DNA from: Tenacibaculum sp. MAR_2010_89
GTDB lineage: Bacteria > Bacteroidota > Bacteroidia > Flavobacteriales > Flavobacteriaceae
Direction: 5' to 3'
DNA length: 64,000 nucleotides
NCBI RefSeq assembly: GCF_900105985.1
Contig: NZ_FNUB01000005.1
Coordinates: 1,488,001-1,552,000 of the forward strand
A program made the translations under genes and the position numbers. Shown here one piece after another: positions 8,062 to 17,130 of this stretch. How positions within the stretch are numbered: the stretch's first letter is position 1; each line of letters begins with the position of its first letter. The notes beneath the pieces are model-generated. The model was not told the origin of the DNA, ran no database searches, and saw only the letters and a list, made by a program, of their open reading frames with translations.

Positions 8062-9339
8062 TTATAAAGTTCTCATTTTTGTACGGATTTCATCTAAACA
8101 TAAATTATTAATACTACCATGATGACTATGTTTTTTAGAGGTGTCAGGAATATAAGTGCCATTAGTTACTTCTTTACCTATTTTCTGATAGGCTTCTCTA
8201 AAACTTTGTCCATTTTCAATTAAGGTATTTATATTGTCAACAGTATATAAGTATTTGTATTTATCATCATTTAAATCTACGTCTTTCACTATAATTTGTT
8301 GAATAGAGTAATCGAAAATGTCTAAAATGTCTTTAGTTTCTTCGAAACCAAGTATCATGTTTTCCTTAAGGAGTTGATAATCTCTATGGTAGCCGCTGGG
8401 TAGATTATTTGTTATTAGTACCATTTCTGTATGGAGGGACTGAATTTTATTGCATTTTCCTCTAATTAGTTCAAAAACATCTGGGTTTTTTTTATGTGGC
8501 ATAATACTACTACCTGTAGTTAATTCATCGGGAAAGGAGATGAAATCAAAATTTTGACTCATGTACAAGCAAATGTCCATAGCAAAACGAGCAAGCGTAT
8601 TACTTAAGCTTCCTAATGCCATAGCTATTGTTCTTTCACTTTTACCTCTGCTCATTTGAGCGGCAACTACATTGTATTTTAAGGTAGCGAATTCTAGTTC
8701 TTCAGTAGTAAAATTTCTATCAATCGGAAAAGAACTTCCATATCCAGCTGCCGAGCCTAATGGATTTTGATCTACTGTTTTTAGTGCCGCATTTATAATA
8801 TATAAATCATCAATTAATAATTCAGCATAAGCTGAAAACCACAATCCGAATGAGGAAGGCATGGCTACTTGTAAATGAGTATATCCAGGAAGAGTCTTAG
8901 TTTTATATGTGTCAGCTAACTCTAGCAACGTGTTAAAAAGAGTTTTAACTTTACTAGAAATAAACTGTAAATTGTTTTTATAGTATAAATGTAATGCCAC
9001 TAAAACTTGATCATTTCTAGATCTAGCTGTATGTATTTTTTTTCCAACTTCTCCACAGATTTGCGTGAGGTCAAATTCAATTTTAGAATGAACATCTTCA
9101 AAGTTAGAATCAATTTTAAATGTTTTTTCTTCAATTTGCTGTTGTAAAATATTCAGTCCATCTACTAATAAGTTTAATTCTTTTTTTGTAATAAAATTAG
9201 TTTTTGCAAGCATTTTAGCATGTGCTAAAGAAGCTTTAATATCATATTTTGCTATATGTATATCTATTTCTCTATCATTTCCTACTGTGAAATTTTCTAT
9301 TTTTTTATCTATAGATAGTCCTTTATCCCAAAGTTTCAT
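8062..9339 (-). CDS. argH: Argininosuccinate lyase
   Basis: Last step of arginine synthesis: cleaves argininosuccinate to arginine and fumarate. The 425 residues carry the superfamily signature GSSIMPHKKNPD with the catalytic Ser loop, an N-terminal HxxxAK-type region (IKASLAHAKML) and TARSRNDQV. It is somewhat shorter than the 450-470 residues of proteobacterial ArgH, which is common in this phylum. It is the last gene of the arg operon, 3 bases after argE, and is followed by the bidirectional terminator. Confidence 0.96.
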   Translation of the reverse strand: MKLWDKGLSIDKKIENFTVGNDREIDIHIAKYDIKASLAHAKMLAKTNFITKKELNLLVDGLNILQQQIEEKTFKIDSNFEDVHSKIEFDLTQICGEVGKKIHTARSRNDQVLVALHLYYKNNLQFISSKVKTLFNTLLELADTYKTKTLPGYTHLQVAMPSSFGLWFSAYAELLIDDLYIINAALKTVDQNPLGSAAGYGSSFPIDRNFTTEELEFATLKYNVVAAQMSRGKSERTIAMALGSLSNTLARFAMDICLYMSQNFDFISFPDELTTGSSIMPHKKNPDVFELIRGKCNKIQSLHTEMVLITNNLPSGYHRDYQLLKENMILGFEETKDILDIFDYSIQQIIVKDVDLNDDKYKYLYTVDNINTLIENGQSFREAYQKIGKEVTNGTYIPDTSKKHSHHGSINNLCLDEIRTKMRTL

Positions 9340-9342
9340 TTT

Positions 9343-10404
9343 TTATATAATTACGTTATTTAATAATTCAATGTATAGCAGTATACCTTCTTTAATTTCA
9401 TGTAAATAAATATATTCATCTGCTGTATGCGATCGTGTACTATCGCCTGGGCCTAATTTTAAAGAAGGACAATTTAATACTGCTTGATCTGATAGTGTTG
9501 GAGAGCCATAAGTGTTTCTTCCCAATGAAATACCTGCTTTTACTAAGTCATGGTCAATCGGAATAGAAGAAGAATTCAGGTTTAGGCTTCTAGGCTTTAT
9601 AAAGCAAGGCGCATTTTGCACTAAGTATTCGCTAATTTGTTTGTTCGTGTATTTATCATTAACTCTTACATCAATCACTAGTTTTACATTAGCAGGTACT
9701 GCATTATGTTGTTTACCAGCATTTATTTGAGTAACGGTTAGTTTGACTTCTCCTAATGTATCAGATTTCTTTTCAAAAGATAAATTTTTAAACCATTGTA
9801 AAACTTCTATGGTATTATAAATTGCATTACTGTTATTAGGATGTGCAGCATGACTAGGAGTTCCCTTAATTTCAGCATCAAAAACAACTAACCCTTTTTC
9901 GGCAATAGCTAATTGCATTAAAGTAGGCTCACCAACAATTGCTACATCAATTTTTGGTAAAATTGACAGTAAACTATTTAATCCGTTTGAACCACTACTT
10001 TCTTCTTCGGCAGTGCCAGCAAAAATGATATTATATTTTAAATTTTCTTTTAAATAAAAATAAGTAAAGGTTGCTAGTAAAGAAACTAAGCATCCACCAG
10101 CATCATTACTTCCTAAACCATATAGCTTCTCATTTTCAATGATGGCCTTAAAAGGATTTTTTGTGTATCCGTTGTTGGGTTTTACAGTATCATGATGTGA
10201 GTTTAATAATAAGGTAGGTTTTGATTCATCAAAATGTTTGTTTAATGACCAAATATTGTTAACAGTTTTGGTATATGGAATATTAAACTCTTTGAACCAT
10301 TTTTCTATTAACAAAGCTGTTTGGTCTTCTTCGGAAGAAAAAGAAGGTGTTTCTATTAAATTTTTAAGCAATTCAATTGCTTTTTTTATGAGTTCTAGTT
10401 TCAT
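9343..10404 (-). CDS. argE: M20-family N-acylcitrulline/N-acylornithine deacylase
   Basis: A 353-residue zinc amidohydrolase of the ArgE/DapE (M20) family. Metal-ligand motifs are visible: NSHHDTV, GSNDAGG, and the catalytic EEE in TAEEESSG. A dimerisation domain fills the middle. Because the operon carries an N-acylornithine carbamoyltransferase, its substrate is probably N-acetyl- or N-succinyl-citrulline rather than acetylornithine. The gene shares one base with argB and lies 3 bases before argH. The family is certain; the exact acyl group is inferred from context. Confidence 0.9.
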   Translation of the reverse strand: MKLELIKKAIELLKNLIETPSFSSEEDQTALLIEKWFKEFNIPYTKTVNNIWSLNKHFDESKPTLLLNSHHDTVKPNNGYTKNPFKAIIENEKLYGLGSNDAGGCLVSLLATFTYFYLKENLKYNIIFAGTAEEESSGSNGLNSLLSILPKIDVAIVGEPTLMQLAIAEKGLVVFDAEIKGTPSHAAHPNNSNAIYNTIEVLQWFKNLSFEKKSDTLGEVKLTVTQINAGKQHNAVPANVKLVIDVRVNDKYTNKQISEYLVQNAPCFIKPRSLNLNSSSIPIDHDLVKAGISLGRNTYGSPTLSDQAVLNCPSLKLGPGDSTRSHTADEYIYLHEIKEGILLYIELLNNVII

Positions 10405-11180
10405 TATATCTTTATAGATGTATGTGATGTGTTTTTTTTGAATAGCATATCAGTATTACCTACACAAACTTTATTAACCTTGTTATTAATGGCATGAAAG
10501 CAATTATTTAACTTAGGAAGCATGCCTTTAAATATTAATCCTTGTTCTTTAAGTTTTGTGTATTTAATAGAATCAATGTTTTCTATAATTGAATTCTTGT
10601 TATTAATATCTGTTAAAACACCAGGTTCTTCAAAACAATAGTAAAGTTCTGTGGTGTAGTTGGTTGATAGAGCAATTGCTATTTCAGCAGCAATGGTATC
10701 GGCATTTGTATTTAATAGTTGTCCGTTTTTATCGTGAGTAATTGCACAGAAAACAGGAGTTACCTGATTATTAATTAATAAAATTGGAATTTGCGTATTT
10801 ACTTTAATGATATCGCCAGCAAAACCATAATCTATAGGTGAAGAAGAGCGTTTTGTAGCTTTAATTGTATTTCCATCAGCACCAGTAAAACCTATACTAT
10901 TTGTATTGTTAGCCTGTAGTTTTGCAATAATTTTCTTATTGATTTTACCAGCATAAACCATTGTAATAATATCTAATGTTTGAGCATCAGTAATTCGTCT
11001 TCCGTCAATGATGTTAACAGGAGTGTTCATTTTTTTAGCTAAATCTGAAGCAGATTTACCACCACCATGAATTAAAACTTTAGGACCTTCTAGTTGTGAG
11101 AAATTATAAAGAAAGCTATGCAAAACCTTTTCATTATTGATGATATTTCCTCCAATTTTAATAATTTTTACAGTTTTCAT
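10404..11180 (-). CDS. argB: N-acylglutamate kinase
   Basis: Phosphorylates the gamma-carboxyl of N-acylglutamate. The 258 residues carry the amino-acid-kinase motifs IKIGGNII, LIHGGGKSASDLAKK and NADTIAAEIA. It ends at the edge of argE and overlaps argF' by 4 bases. In a pathway with an N-succinylornithine-type carbamoyltransferase this kinase may act on N-succinylglutamate; the sequence alone cannot decide. Confidence 0.94.
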   Translation of the reverse strand: MKTVKIIKIGGNIINNEKVLHSFLYNFSQLEGPKVLIHGGGKSASDLAKKMNTPVNIIDGRRITDAQTLDIITMVYAGKINKKIIAKLQANNTNSIGFTGADGNTIKATKRSSSPIDYGFAGDIIKVNTQIPILLINNQVTPVFCAITHDKNGQLLNTNADTIAAEIAIALSTNYTTELYYCFEEPGVLTDINNKNSIIENIDSIKYTKLKEQGLIFKGMLPKLNNCFHAINNKVNKVCVGNTDMLFKKNTSHTSIKI

Positions 11181-12112
11181 AAGTTCTCTAAAATTTGTTT
11201 TAAAACTATTTGAGTAGCATAGGTTCTATTATTAGCTTGTTTAATTACGAGTGAATTGTCACTGTCTAAAACTTCATCTTCAGCAACTACATTTCTTCTA
11301 ATTGGTAAGCAATGCATAAATTTTGCATTTCCTAAGTTCTTCTTAGTAATCATCCAATTAGAAAACTTATTGGTTGTTTTCCCATAATCTAAATAAGAAC
11401 TCCAATTTTTAGTGTAAATAAAATCTGCGTTTTCAAAAGCTTTATGTTGATCATGTTCAATTAAAGTATCCTTTGTAATTGAAGTGTCTAATTCGTACCC
11501 TTTTGGATGGGTAATTGTAAAGTCTACTTCCATTTTATGCATTAAATGCACAAAAGCATTAGCCACTGAATGTGGTAAGGCTTTAGGATGTGGTGCCCAT
11601 GATAGTACTACTTTAGGTTTTTTAACAGTTTTGAATTCTGTAATTGTTATAGCGTCAGCCAATGCCTGAAGAGGATGGTCTGTAGCACTTTCCATATTAA
11701 CAATTGGTACTTCAGCGTATTTTATAAAATTATTAATTACAAACTCAGAAGCGTCTTTTTCTTTGTTTTTTAAAGAAGGAAAAGCTCTAATAGCGATTAT
11801 TTCGGCGTATTGAGAAATAACTTTAGCAGCTTCTTTTATATGCTCAGATGAAGTTAAATTCATTACTGTACCATCTTCAAATTCTAAATTCCATGCATTT
11901 GAAATATTTAAAACACTAACATGCATCCCCAGGTTTTTTGCAGCTTTTTCCGTACTCAGTCTTGTTCGAAGGCTAGCATTAAAAAATAACATTACCAATG
12001 TTTTATTTTTACCAATAGAAGAAAATTTAAAAGGATCTTTTTTTAATAGAATAGCCTTGTTAATTGTTTCTTGTAAGTTGTTTATGTCATTTAAACTTGT
12101 ATATTTTTTCAT
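11177..12112 (-). CDS. argF': N-acylornithine (probably N-succinylornithine) carbamoyltransferase
   Basis: Transfers the carbamoyl group to N-acylornithine to give N-acylcitrulline. The 311 residues match the Bacteroides fragilis succinylornithine enzyme along the whole length: FNASLRTRLST phosphate loop (instead of STRT), HPLQALAD, WAPHPKALP and MHCLPIRRN. At the acyl-selectivity position (Pro90 in B. fragilis, Glu92 in the Xanthomonas acetylornithine enzyme) this protein has Ser89. It overlaps argD and argB by 4 bases each. A classical ornithine carbamoyltransferase is excluded by the loop motifs. Confidence 0.92.
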   Translation of the reverse strand: MKKYTSLNDINNLQETINKAILLKKDPFKFSSIGKNKTLVMLFFNASLRTRLSTEKAAKNLGMHVSVLNISNAWNLEFEDGTVMNLTSSEHIKEAAKVISQYAEIIAIRAFPSLKNKEKDASEFVINNFIKYAEVPIVNMESATDHPLQALADAITITEFKTVKKPKVVLSWAPHPKALPHSVANAFVHLMHKMEVDFTITHPKGYELDTSITKDTLIEHDQHKAFENADFIYTKNWSSYLDYGKTTNKFSNWMITKKNLGNAKFMHCLPIRRNVVAEDEVLDSDNSLVIKQANNRTYATQIVLKQILENL

Positions 12113-13248
12113 GATGAAAAAGTTTTAAGTTCTTCTTTTAACGTTTTTATAAAAACATCTATGTGCTTTTTTTGTATTGTTAAAGGAGGTAGTATTCTTA
12201 ATAAATTTGGATTTTTAGAACTTCCTGTAAATATGAAATGTTTATAAATAAGTGTTTTTCTCATTTCTGAGACAGGAAAATTAAACTCTAAACCTAACAT
12301 TAAGCCTCTCCCTTTAATTGAAGTTAAGTGTGGTAATGATTTTGCTTCTTTAATAAAATAATTAGATACTTCTTTAACATTTGATAATAGATTTTCATTT
12401 TCTATTACTGATAAAACAGCTAAAGAAGCACTACAAGCTAAATGATTACCGCCAAAAGTTGTTCCTAGCATTCCATATTTTGGTTGTATGCTGGGGTGTA
12501 TTAAAATTCCACCAATGGGAAAACCATTTCCCATGCCTTTAGCCATAGAGATAATATCAGGAGTAACGTTGTGTTTTTGAAAAGCAAAGAAATCACCAGT
12601 TCTACAAAATCCTGATTGAATTTCATCAGCAATAAGAAGTGTATCATATTGATTACACAGTTTTTGTAAGCCTTTGTAAAATTTAGTAGTAACTTCATTT
12701 AAGCCTCCAATCCCTTGGATAGTTTCAATGATAACTGCACACACGTCATTATTTTTGAGTGTTTTTTCAACACCTTTTAAATCTTCAAAATCATGGAAAA
12801 TAACTTCTTGTTGAGAATTAATTGGGGCAACTATTTTAGTGTTATCTGTGGTGGCAACTGCAGCAGAAGTTCTACCATGAAAAGAGTTTTTAAAAGAAAT
12901 TACCTTTTTCTTATTGGTATGGAAAGAAGCTAGTTTTAAAGCATTTTCATTTGCTTCAGCACCTGAATTACATAAGAATAACTGATAGTTTTTACAATTA
13001 GATTTGTTTCCTAATTGTTTTGCTAATTCAACCTGTAAAGGGTTTTTTATAGCATTGCTATAAAAACCTAGCTTAGAAACTTGTTGATTTATATTTTTAA
13101 TATAAGTAGGATGTGAGTGTCCAATTGATATTACAGCATGTCCGCCATATAAATCTAAATATTTGTTGTCATTATTATCATAAACGTAAACGCCTTCTGC
13201 TTTTACAGGAGTGACATTAAACAATGGGTATACATCAAATAAACTCAT
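12109..13248 (-). CDS. argD: N-acylornithine aminotransferase
   Basis: PLP-dependent class III aminotransferase forming N-acylornithine from the semialdehyde. The 379 residues show YLDLYGGHAVISIGHSHP, CNSGAEANENALKLA, NSFHGRT, IADEIQSGFCRTG and the PLP-lysine motif SMAKGMGNG. It overlaps proC and argF' by 4 bases each, so the whole block is tightly coupled. It could also act as an ornithine aminotransferase, which would link to the adjacent proC, but the operon favours the biosynthetic role. Confidence 0.93.
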   Translation of the reverse strand: MSLFDVYPLFNVTPVKAEGVYVYDNNDNKYLDLYGGHAVISIGHSHPTYIKNINQQVSKLGFYSNAIKNPLQVELAKQLGNKSNCKNYQLFLCNSGAEANENALKLASFHTNKKKVISFKNSFHGRTSAAVATTDNTKIVAPINSQQEVIFHDFEDLKGVEKTLKNNDVCAVIIETIQGIGGLNEVTTKFYKGLQKLCNQYDTLLIADEIQSGFCRTGDFFAFQKHNVTPDIISMAKGMGNGFPIGGILIHPSIQPKYGMLGTTFGGNHLACSASLAVLSVIENENLLSNVKEVSNYFIKEAKSLPHLTSIKGRGLMLGLEFNFPVSEMRKTLIYKHFIFTGSSKNPNLLRILPPLTIQKKHIDVFIKTLKEELKTFSS

Positions 13249-14045
13249 ATTTGTTCTTGTTTAATAGTGTTAATTTTATTGTAAGAGGCTACCATGCCTT
13301 GTATTAAAGCAGCACTTAGCCCTTTGTGTTCCATTTCGTTTAAACCTTCAATAGTACATCCTTTTGGAGTGGTAACTTTATCTATTTCTTCTTCTGGGTG
13401 ATTTCCAGTGGTTATTAATAAATTAGCGGCTCCTTCGCTAGTAAACATGGCTAATTTTTGAGCATCTTTTGCATCAAATCCTAATTGAATAGCTGCTTGA
13501 GTTGATGCACGTATTAAGCGCATCCAAAATGCAATTCCACTAGCACAAATTACTGTTGCAGCCTGCATTTGATTTTCAGGGATAACAATAGAGCTTCCTA
13601 ATTGATTAAAAATGGTTTCAGCTAATTCTATTTTATTTTTTCCGTTTGAGTTAGAACTGATGCAAGTCATTGATTTTCCAACTGCAATAGCTGTATTTGG
13701 CATTGCTCTTATAATAGGCTTATTATTGCCTATTATAGATGCTATTTTATGAATGCTAAAACCAGTTATGGTTGATAACAGTGTATGTTTATCGGTTAAA
13801 AGTGGTGTGATGTTTTTTAAAATATTTTCAAAGTGTCTTGGCTGAACAGCAAAAATTAAAATATCAGAATTTGTTACAGCTTCTTTATTATCAGAAGTTA
13901 TATTAATATTGGTGTTTTTTTCAAACTCCTTTAATTCTTTGATGTTTCTTTTGGTAATATATAAGCTCGTAGTAAGATTATTACTAATTAATCCTTTAGC
14001 AATAGATTTTCCAAGATTTCCTGTTCCTATGATTGCGATTTTCAT
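13245..14045 (-). CDS. proC: Pyrroline-5-carboxylate reductase
   Basis: Reduces pyrroline-5-carboxylate to proline with NAD(P)H. The 266 residues have the N-terminal dinucleotide fold IIGTGNLGKSIA, the RAMPNTAIAVGKSMT motif and the C-terminal ATVICASGIAFW and TPKGCTIEGLNEME signatures. It lies inside the arginine operon between argC and argD. Glutamate semialdehyde or ornithine-derived pyrroline carboxylate would connect proline and arginine synthesis. Family membership is clear; the reason for its place in the operon is inference. Confidence 0.94.
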   Translation of the reverse strand: MKIAIIGTGNLGKSIAKGLISNNLTTSLYITKRNIKELKEFEKNTNINITSDNKEAVTNSDILIFAVQPRHFENILKNITPLLTDKHTLLSTITGFSIHKIASIIGNNKPIIRAMPNTAIAVGKSMTCISSNSNGKNKIELAETIFNQLGSSIVIPENQMQAATVICASGIAFWMRLIRASTQAAIQLGFDAKDAQKLAMFTSEGAANLLITTGNHPEEEIDKVTTPKGCTIEGLNEMEHKGLSAALIQGMVASYNKINTIKQEQI

Positions 14046-14056
14046 GATTCTTAGAT

Positions 14057-15034
14057 TTAAAAATAGTTAGCTTTTAATTGAAGACCTTCATTTTCTTGAA
14101 GCCCAAGCATTAAATTCATGTTTTGAATAGCCTGTCCTGAAGCTCCTTTTAGTAAATTGTCTATTGTGCTTGTTATTAGTAGTTTATTTTGATGCTTATG
14201 TAAGTGAATTAAGCATTTGTTAGTGTTTACAACCTGTTTTAAGTGTATGTTTTCTTCTGAAATAAAAGTAAAAGCAGCCTTTTTATAAAATGTTGTAAAA
14301 AGGGCATTGGCTTCTTCTATTGTTCCTTCAAACTTGGTATAGGCAGTAGCAAAAATTCCTCTTGAAAAGTCACCTCTATTTGGCATAAAAATCACTTCAG
14401 AATTAAATTGTTCTTGGCAAGAGTTTAATGTTTGATTTATTTCCCCTAAATGCTGATGAGTAAAAGGTTTGTAGTAAGAAAAATTATTGTCTCTCCATGT
14501 AAAATGAGTTGTTTTTGACAAAGAAGTTCCGGCACCAGTAGCTCCAGTTACAGCGTTAACGTGTATATCTTCTTTAAGTAAATTAGATTTAGCTAAAGGT
14601 AATATTGCTAGTTGAATAGCTGTAGCAAAACATCCTGGATTAGCAATGTGTGTTGCTTTTTGAATAGCTTCTTTATGTAGTTCTGGTAACCCATAGATAA
14701 ATTGTTTTTTATGAAAATGATTATCTTTTGTTAACCTAAAATCATTTCCCAAATCAATTATTTTTGTGTCTTCAGAAAAAATATAAGTTTTTAAAAATTT
14801 TCTAGAATTTCCATGCCCTAAACATAAAAAAAGGACATCTACGTTTGGGTTAATAGTGTTGATGAATTTTAAGTTGGTACTACCTATTAAATCTTGGTGA
14901 ATGTGTGATATCTTATTGCCTGCGTTTGACGTACTATATACAAAGTTAATAGACGCTTTAGAGTGTTGTAGTAATAGCCTAATTAACTCACCTGCGGTAT
15001 ATCCAGCTCCACCAATTATTCCTATTTGTATCAT
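14057..15034 (-). CDS. argC: N-acyl-gamma-glutamyl-phosphate reductase
   Basis: NADPH-dependent reduction of N-acylglutamyl phosphate to the semialdehyde. The 325 residues begin with GIIGGAGYTAGELIRLL and contain the active-site motif NPGCFATA with the catalytic Cys, plus HFTWRDNNFSYYKPFTHQH. It lies 3 bases after argG and 11 bases before proC. Nothing unusual is seen. Confidence 0.95.
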   Translation of the reverse strand: MIQIGIIGGAGYTAGELIRLLLQHSKASINFVYSTSNAGNKISHIHQDLIGSTNLKFINTINPNVDVLFLCLGHGNSRKFLKTYIFSEDTKIIDLGNDFRLTKDNHFHKKQFIYGLPELHKEAIQKATHIANPGCFATAIQLAILPLAKSNLLKEDIHVNAVTGATGAGTSLSKTTHFTWRDNNFSYYKPFTHQHLGEINQTLNSCQEQFNSEVIFMPNRGDFSRGIFATAYTKFEGTIEEANALFTTFYKKAAFTFISEENIHLKQVVNTNKCLIHLHKHQNKLLITSTIDNLLKGASGQAIQNMNLMLGLQENEGLQLKANYF

Positions 15035-15037
15035 GAT

Positions 15038-16216
15038 TTATTGATTAACTTGTTGGTATATTTTATTTTGATTACCAAATATTTTTATAAAACCTTTAGC
15101 TTCTTCTGCTGTCCAACCATTATTTATTTCTCCATAACTACCAAATTTAGCATTCATTAAATCATGAGGGGAAGAGATTCCGTCAAGAGTAAAGTGGTAA
15201 GGTTTCAGTGTAATATGAACAACACCCGATACTTTGTCTTGACTACTCTGTAAAAAAGCTTCCATATTTCTCATCACAGGGTCTAAATATTGTCCTTCGT
15301 GTAAGTGCATTCCATAAAAATTGGCTAAATATTCTTTATGTTGCAATTGCCATTTTGTTAGCGTATGTTTTTCAAGTAAATGATGAGCCTTGATAATTAA
15401 TAAAGCTGCAGCAGCTTCAAAACCAACTCTTCCTTTAATTCCAACAATTGTATCACCAACATGTACGTCTCTACCAATTCCAAATTTTGATGCAATGGTA
15501 TTTAAATATTCTATGTTCTTTACAGAGTTATTTTCAATGTTATTAACAGCAATAAGTTCACCTTTTTCAAAAGAGAGGGTTACTTTTTCAGAACTAGTGT
15601 TTTTTAATTGTGAAGGATAGGCGGTTTCAGGTAATGGGTTAATTGAAGTTAGTGTTTCTTCTCCTCCAACACTAGTTCCCCATAATCCTTTATTTATAGA
15701 ATATTTTGCTTTTTCCCAAGAAGTATTAATTCCATTATCTTTTAAGTATTTAATTTCTTCTTGTCTAGATAAATTTTGATCTCTAATGGGAGTTATAATT
15801 TTAATTTCGGGTGCTATAATTTGAAAAATCATATCAAATCTTACCTGATCATTTCCTGCACCAGTACTACCATGCGCAATAAATTTAGCATCAATGCTTT
15901 TAGCATAGTTCACAATTTCTATGGCTTGTATAATTCTTTCAGCACTAACAGAAAGAGGGTAGGTGTTGTTTTTTAGTACATTACCAAAAATTAAATATTT
16001 AATTACTTTATTATAAAAAGTATCAATAGCATTAATGTTTAGATAAGTACTTACCCCCATCTTATAAGCATTTTCTTCAATTTTTTTTATTTCCTCCGAA
16101 GAAAAACCACCTGTGTTTACACTAACAGCATGTACATCGTACCCTTGTTTAGATAAGCTAACTGCGCAATACGAAGTGTCTAATCCACCGCTATAAGCGA
16201 TTACTAATTTTTTCAT
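15038..16216 (-). CDS. argG: Argininosuccinate synthase
   Basis: ATP-dependent condensation of citrulline and aspartate. The 392 residues carry the P-loop-like AYSGGLDTSYC at the N-terminus and the AHGSTGAGNDQVRFD motif. It is the second gene of the operon, overlapping the GNAT gene by 4 bases. Early placement of argG, with argH at the far end of the operon, is usual for this phylum. Confidence 0.96.
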   Translation of the reverse strand: MKKLVIAYSGGLDTSYCAVSLSKQGYDVHAVSVNTGGFSSEEIKKIEENAYKMGVSTYLNINAIDTFYNKVIKYLIFGNVLKNNTYPLSVSAERIIQAIEIVNYAKSIDAKFIAHGSTGAGNDQVRFDMIFQIIAPEIKIITPIRDQNLSRQEEIKYLKDNGINTSWEKAKYSINKGLWGTSVGGEETLTSINPLPETAYPSQLKNTSSEKVTLSFEKGELIAVNNIENNSVKNIEYLNTIASKFGIGRDVHVGDTIVGIKGRVGFEAAAALLIIKAHHLLEKHTLTKWQLQHKEYLANFYGMHLHEGQYLDPVMRNMEAFLQSSQDKVSGVVHITLKPYHFTLDGISSPHDLMNAKFGSYGEINNGWTAEEAKGFIKIFGNQNKIYQQVNQ

Positions 16217-16824
16217 TTGTTGTTCTTTTTTAAATAAATATTTTCCTTGATTTTTTTTAACCTTTGAAATACTTTCTTCTTTACTTTATTTTTTGAAGTT
16301 TTAGTACTAGGATCGTATAGCATTCCAGTGCATAAACACATTTTTTGCTGTGTTCTTTGAAGAATGTCGTAGTTTATACAAGTTTTACAGCCTTTCCAAA
16401 AAGATTGATCATCAGTTAATTCAGAAAAGGTAACAGGCTTATATCCTAAATTACTGTTCATGTTTATAACTGCTAAACCTGTGGTTATACTGAAAACTTT
16501 AGCATTAGGGAATTTGGATCTAGATAAATTAAAAATGGTTTCTTTAATTTTTTTTGCAAGCCCAATCCCCCTGTAGTTTGGATGAACAATTAAACCAGAA
16601 TTAGCAACAAATTCGCCATGTTCCCAAAGCTCTATGTAGCAAAAACCAGCAAATTTATGCCCATCTAAAGCTATAACTGCATTTCCGTTTTCTAGTTTTG
16701 TAACTATGTATTCAGGTTTACGTTTAGCGATACCTGTACCTCTTATTTTTGCTGCATTATCAATTGTTTCACAAATGATTTCAGCGTATTTACTATGAGT
16801 TTGATCAGCAATAACAACTTTCAT
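16213..16824 (-). CDS. GNAT acyltransferase, likely N-acylglutamate synthase of the arg operon
   Basis: First gene of the arginine operon; 203 residues. The GNAT fold is seen at about residues 1-130 with the acyl-CoA loop HPNYRGIGLAKKI (81-93). The C-terminal part carries four cysteines (146, 149, 163, 165; CKTC then CLC), which could bind a metal, and then a Lys-rich tail. No other argA or argJ is present, so this protein is the best candidate for making N-acetyl- or N-succinylglutamate, the entry step. That role is inferred from the operon; family membership is clear. Confidence 0.8.
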   Translation of the reverse strand: MKVVIADQTHSKYAEIICETIDNAAKIRGTGIAKRKPEYIVTKLENGNAVIALDGHKFAGFCYIELWEHGEFVANSGLIVHPNYRGIGLAKKIKETIFNLSRSKFPNAKVFSITTGLAVINMNSNLGYKPVTFSELTDDQSFWKGCKTCINYDILQRTQQKMCLCTGMLYDPSTKTSKNKVKKKVFQRLKKIKENIYLKKNNK

Positions 16825-17130
16825 TGAAATTGATTTTTAATGAATACTTTTATTGAATAACGTTTTTAGAATAGAACCGGACTCACCTAAGTTCTGTAAA
16901 TAAGTAATCACCCTTACGGGCGAGGTCGAGTATAAAAAAAGCGCACTGAAAAATTACTGTTATATACAGTAATAATGCTTAGTAATAAGATGTAAGTGTA
17001 GATTATGGAAATCAAAATATAAAAATAAAATTATACAATACTCAGTTTTAAAAATGAAGATTTAGTGCTGGTAAGAATTACCGCACTAATAAACTGGGTG
17101 TATTATTGTATGTTTTATTTATTTGCATAA
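16825..17130 (-). promoter_or_regulatory. About 300-base leader of the arg operon with several potential RNA hairpins
   Basis: Read on the minus strand, this region holds: a long nested hairpin (17035-17109; core 17062-17089, ttagtgc / gcactaa); a stem attactgt / acagtaat (16953-16973); AGTGCGC followed by T7 (16934-16947); a 6-bp stem closed by a GUAA tetraloop (16908-16923); and a hairpin AGAAC / GTTCT (16873-16895). The last two lie in a block clearly richer in G+C than the surrounding spacers. It matches no riboswitch I can name. A structured regulatory leader is inferred. No Arg-rich leader peptide was found. Confidence 0.45.

Noticed and set aside
17087..17128. Minus-strand short frame starting M-Q-I-N-K upstream of the arg operon, as an arginine leader peptide
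   Set aside because: Only one Arg codon (CGG) in 16 residues and no matching antiterminator geometry.
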